Positions 62,547-64,000 of a stretch of DNA of 64,000 bases are shown piece by piece; position 1 is the first letter of the stretch, and each line of letters starts with the position of its first letter. The stretch spans positions 3,923,501-3,987,500 of the forward strand of contig NZ_JBBOWX010000001.1 of the NCBI RefSeq assembly GCF_038007285.1, read 5' to 3'. The translations under genes and the position numbers were made by a program. The notes beneath the pieces were generated by a model. The model was not told where the DNA came from. It worked only from the letters and a program-made list of their open reading frames with translations, and did not search any database. Source of the stretch: Sporosarcina sp. FSL K6-3457 (GTDB lineage: Bacteria > Bacillota > Bacilli > Bacillales_A > Planococcaceae).

Positions 62547-63815
62547 TTACGACTGAGCTTTAAGTATTTCCTCGGCATTGTCATCTCCTAGGTATTCTCC
62601 TGGTCGAATGACACCTTCAGCGCGGTCTTTCTCCTCTAGTTTAAGAGCTGTTGGAACAGATAACCAGTACGCAATTCCTATCGCACAAATACCCGCAGCC
62701 AATTTACCGATAATAACCGGTAAAATAATATTCGGTTGGAAATTAGCTGTAAATGATAAATGGTCACCTAGCAAAAAGGCTGCACAGACAGCAAAAGCAA
62801 TATTAATCACTTTATCTTTAGGTCTCATATATCTGACCAATGAGAACATCGCCAAAATATTGGCCATCGTTGCTAAAATCCCCGCACTACCTACTGAAGA
62901 AAGTCCAAGCTTGCGACCTCCCGCTTCCAACGGTTTAGCTGCATACTTACGTAGCAAGTATACCATCGGAAACGCACCTGCTAGCATAATTCCAATATAA
63001 CCTGCCGTTTCCAGTGCGCGGAACTGATCCGCCTCATCTGCCATAATTGGATCGAAGCCCCATGCACCAAATACAGTCGTGAATACACCTGTAAAAATTT
63101 CAACAATAGAAAATACTAGTACGAGTTTAATCGCTGCGTCCATTATACGACCAAACAACATAAATCCGGCAATCATACCTCTTGGGAAGAATTTTAAGCC
63201 TGCCGCAATAACGACTACAAAAATGAGCAGAGGTAATAGGTTAATGAGAATTTGCCCATAACTAATGACAAATTCATACGTAGATTCTGATGTTGTACTG
63301 ATGACATCTCGAATTTCCGTGTTAAATAATACAACCAATACGGAAGCGATAAATGCACCAATCGGAATCGTTAACACGCCGGACATCACGCCCAGTGCCA
63401 TATATTTATGATCTCTTTTGTCTAGCATTGCCAGTCCCATAGGAATCGAGAATACAATTGTCGCCCCCGCCATGTATCCAACAATCATTGCCATGACCCA
63501 GCCTTCATAAGATGTTTTCAAGGCGTTCGCTAACTGGTAGCCTCCCATATCTGATGCAAGGATTGTTGTCGCTGCAATTGCAGGATCCGCACCAATCGCA
63601 TCGAATAGAGGACCTATAAATTTACTAATAAACCACGTCAAATATGGAATGGACGCCATAATACCTGCTGCCGGGATAAAAATATGACCTACCGCATGCA
63701 TACCCGACATGAACTCTTTACCAAGACCTTCTTCAGGGTTTTTAATTGCTGCGAATGCCCCTAAGACTGCACAAACCATTATAATATATACAATTACCGT
63801 TCCAATCATCGCCAT
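62547..63815 (-). CDS. eutH: ethanolamine transporter EutH
   Basis: 422 residues with about 11 membrane segments. MSGMHAVGHIFIPAAGIMAS, ILASDMGGYQLA and GDHLSFTANFQPNII are typical. It imports ethanolamine. The start is behind GGGGGAA; it is the first complete eut gene in the window. Confidence 0.95.
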   Translation of the reverse strand: MAMIGTVIVYIIMVCAVLGAFAAIKNPEEGLGKEFMSGMHAVGHIFIPAAGIMASIPYLTWFISKFIGPLFDAIGADPAIAATTILASDMGGYQLANALKTSYEGWVMAMIVGYMAGATIVFSIPMGLAMLDKRDHKYMALGVMSGVLTIPIGAFIASVLVVLFNTEIRDVISTTSESTYEFVISYGQILINLLPLLIFVVVIAAGLKFFPRGMIAGFMLFGRIMDAAIKLVLVFSIVEIFTGVFTTVFGAWGFDPIMADEADQFRALETAGYIGIMLAGAFPMVYLLRKYAAKPLEAGGRKLGLSSVGSAGILATMANILAMFSLVRYMRPKDKVINIAFAVCAAFLLGDHLSFTANFQPNIILPVIIGKLAAGICAIGIAYWLSVPTALKLEEKDRAEGVIRPGEYLGDDNAEEILKAQS

Positions 63816-63886
63816 TTAAAATTCCCCCTTTTTTTAGTTATGTATTCCCTTTTCACAACATTGCCTGCTTCCAATTTGACTGTCAT
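63806..63886 (-). CDS. possible 26-codon leader peptide before eutH
   Basis: A small frame starts at ATG 63886 (MTVKLEAGNVVKREYITKKR and on) right after AAAGGGGGTG and ends inside the first codons of eutH, overlapping its start. The ribosome site is close to the ATG; a TTG four codons later has better spacing. It could couple translation to eutH or be chance. Confidence 0.25.
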   Translation of the reverse strand: MTVKLEAGNVVKREYITKKRGNFKWR

Positions 63887-63905
63887 CACCCCCTTTAAAA
63901 AACCA

Positions 63906-63940
63906 CAAAAAGACACTTAAAGAATATTCTCTTTAAGCGC
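63906..63940 (-). terminator. terminator/attenuator before eutH
   Basis: On the minus strand GCGCTTAAAG and CTTTAAGTGTC pair around AGAATATT and are followed by five T. It lies between the partial gene and eutH, a place where EutV-type antitermination is known in other Firmicutes. Confidence 0.6.
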
Positions 63941-63956
63941 CATTGCTTGTCGGTAT

Positions 63957-64000
63957 TTACTTGTGTGCTGCGATAATTTCTTCCGCAATCGACTCCATTG
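63957..64000 (-). CDS. 3' end of an unidentified gene (window edge)
   Basis: Only the last 14 codons are seen, ending in MESIAEEIIAAHK and TAA at 63957-63959. It is upstream of eutH on the same strand, so it is likely another eut gene, perhaps a regulator, but it cannot be named from this. Confidence 0.5.
   Translation of the reverse strand, partial: MESIAEEIIAAHK

Overview
The window looks like a chromosomal stretch of a low-to-moderate-GC, aerobic to facultatively anaerobic Bacillales, most like Planococcaceae (Sporosarcina/Lysinibacillus relatives). This rests on strong AGGAGG ribosome sites, frequent TTG/GTG starts, a T-box leader, NreABC rather than NarXL control of nitrate respiration, a Bce/Yxd-type peptide-resistance module and Firmicutes-type eut genes. 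No rRNA, tRNA, CRISPR array, prophage or insertion sequence was recognised. The genus is inference.

Layout: (1) 1-3953: a GntP-type permease cut by the left edge, an aldolase / acylating acetaldehyde dehydrogenase pair, and an IclR regulator; matching inverted-repeat operators lie at the two promoters. (2) 4121-10827: a SEC-C protein, an NSS symporter with a HutG-like hydrolase, a Fic protein and a 2-hydroxyacid dehydrogenase. (3) 11008-29425: a nitrate-respiration island: molybdenum cofactor genes (moaA, mobA, moaD, moaE, mobB, moeA, divergent moaC, moaB, moeB), a NarK transporter carrying a C-terminal PAS domain, nreABC plus a hemerythrin protein, narGHJI, and the iron-sulfur repair gene ric. 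Three perfect TAGGG-N4-CCCTA boxes (NreC type) precede narK, narG and ric. (4) 29592-33067: a VanR/VanS-like two-component pair with a VanZ protein and a secreted protein. (5) 33412-37485: nrdE-flavodoxin-nrdF under a cobalamin riboswitch, then an MBL-hydrolase remnant, a DUF3231-type protein and a T-box-controlled argS. (6) 40967-46084: a complete YxdJKLM-YxeA-like module. (7) 46332-49002: an OpuC-type osmolyte ABC transporter. (8) 49051-52637: a NERD protein flanked by two 21-bp tandem-repeat arrays, then a second cobalamin riboswitch driving a paralogue of NrdE. (9) 52684-64000: an ethanolamine microcompartment operon read leftwards (eutH, S, P, A, B, C, L, E, M, pduL, N, a second BMC shell gene) ending in a malate dehydrogenase gene.

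The most unusual item is the NrdE paralogue at 50781-52637. It is an intact 618-codon frame, closely related to the working NrdE of the same window. It has lost, by in-frame deletions and substitutions, the redox cysteines, the NLCxE active-site loop, the specificity-site/dimer region, the tyrosine pair and the C-terminal CxxC. It keeps its own cobalamin riboswitch and terminator, so it looks like a B12-regulated pseudoenzyme. Vitamin B12 links several parts: two riboswitches shut off nrd-type genes when B12 is present, while EutBC at the other end needs B12 to work.
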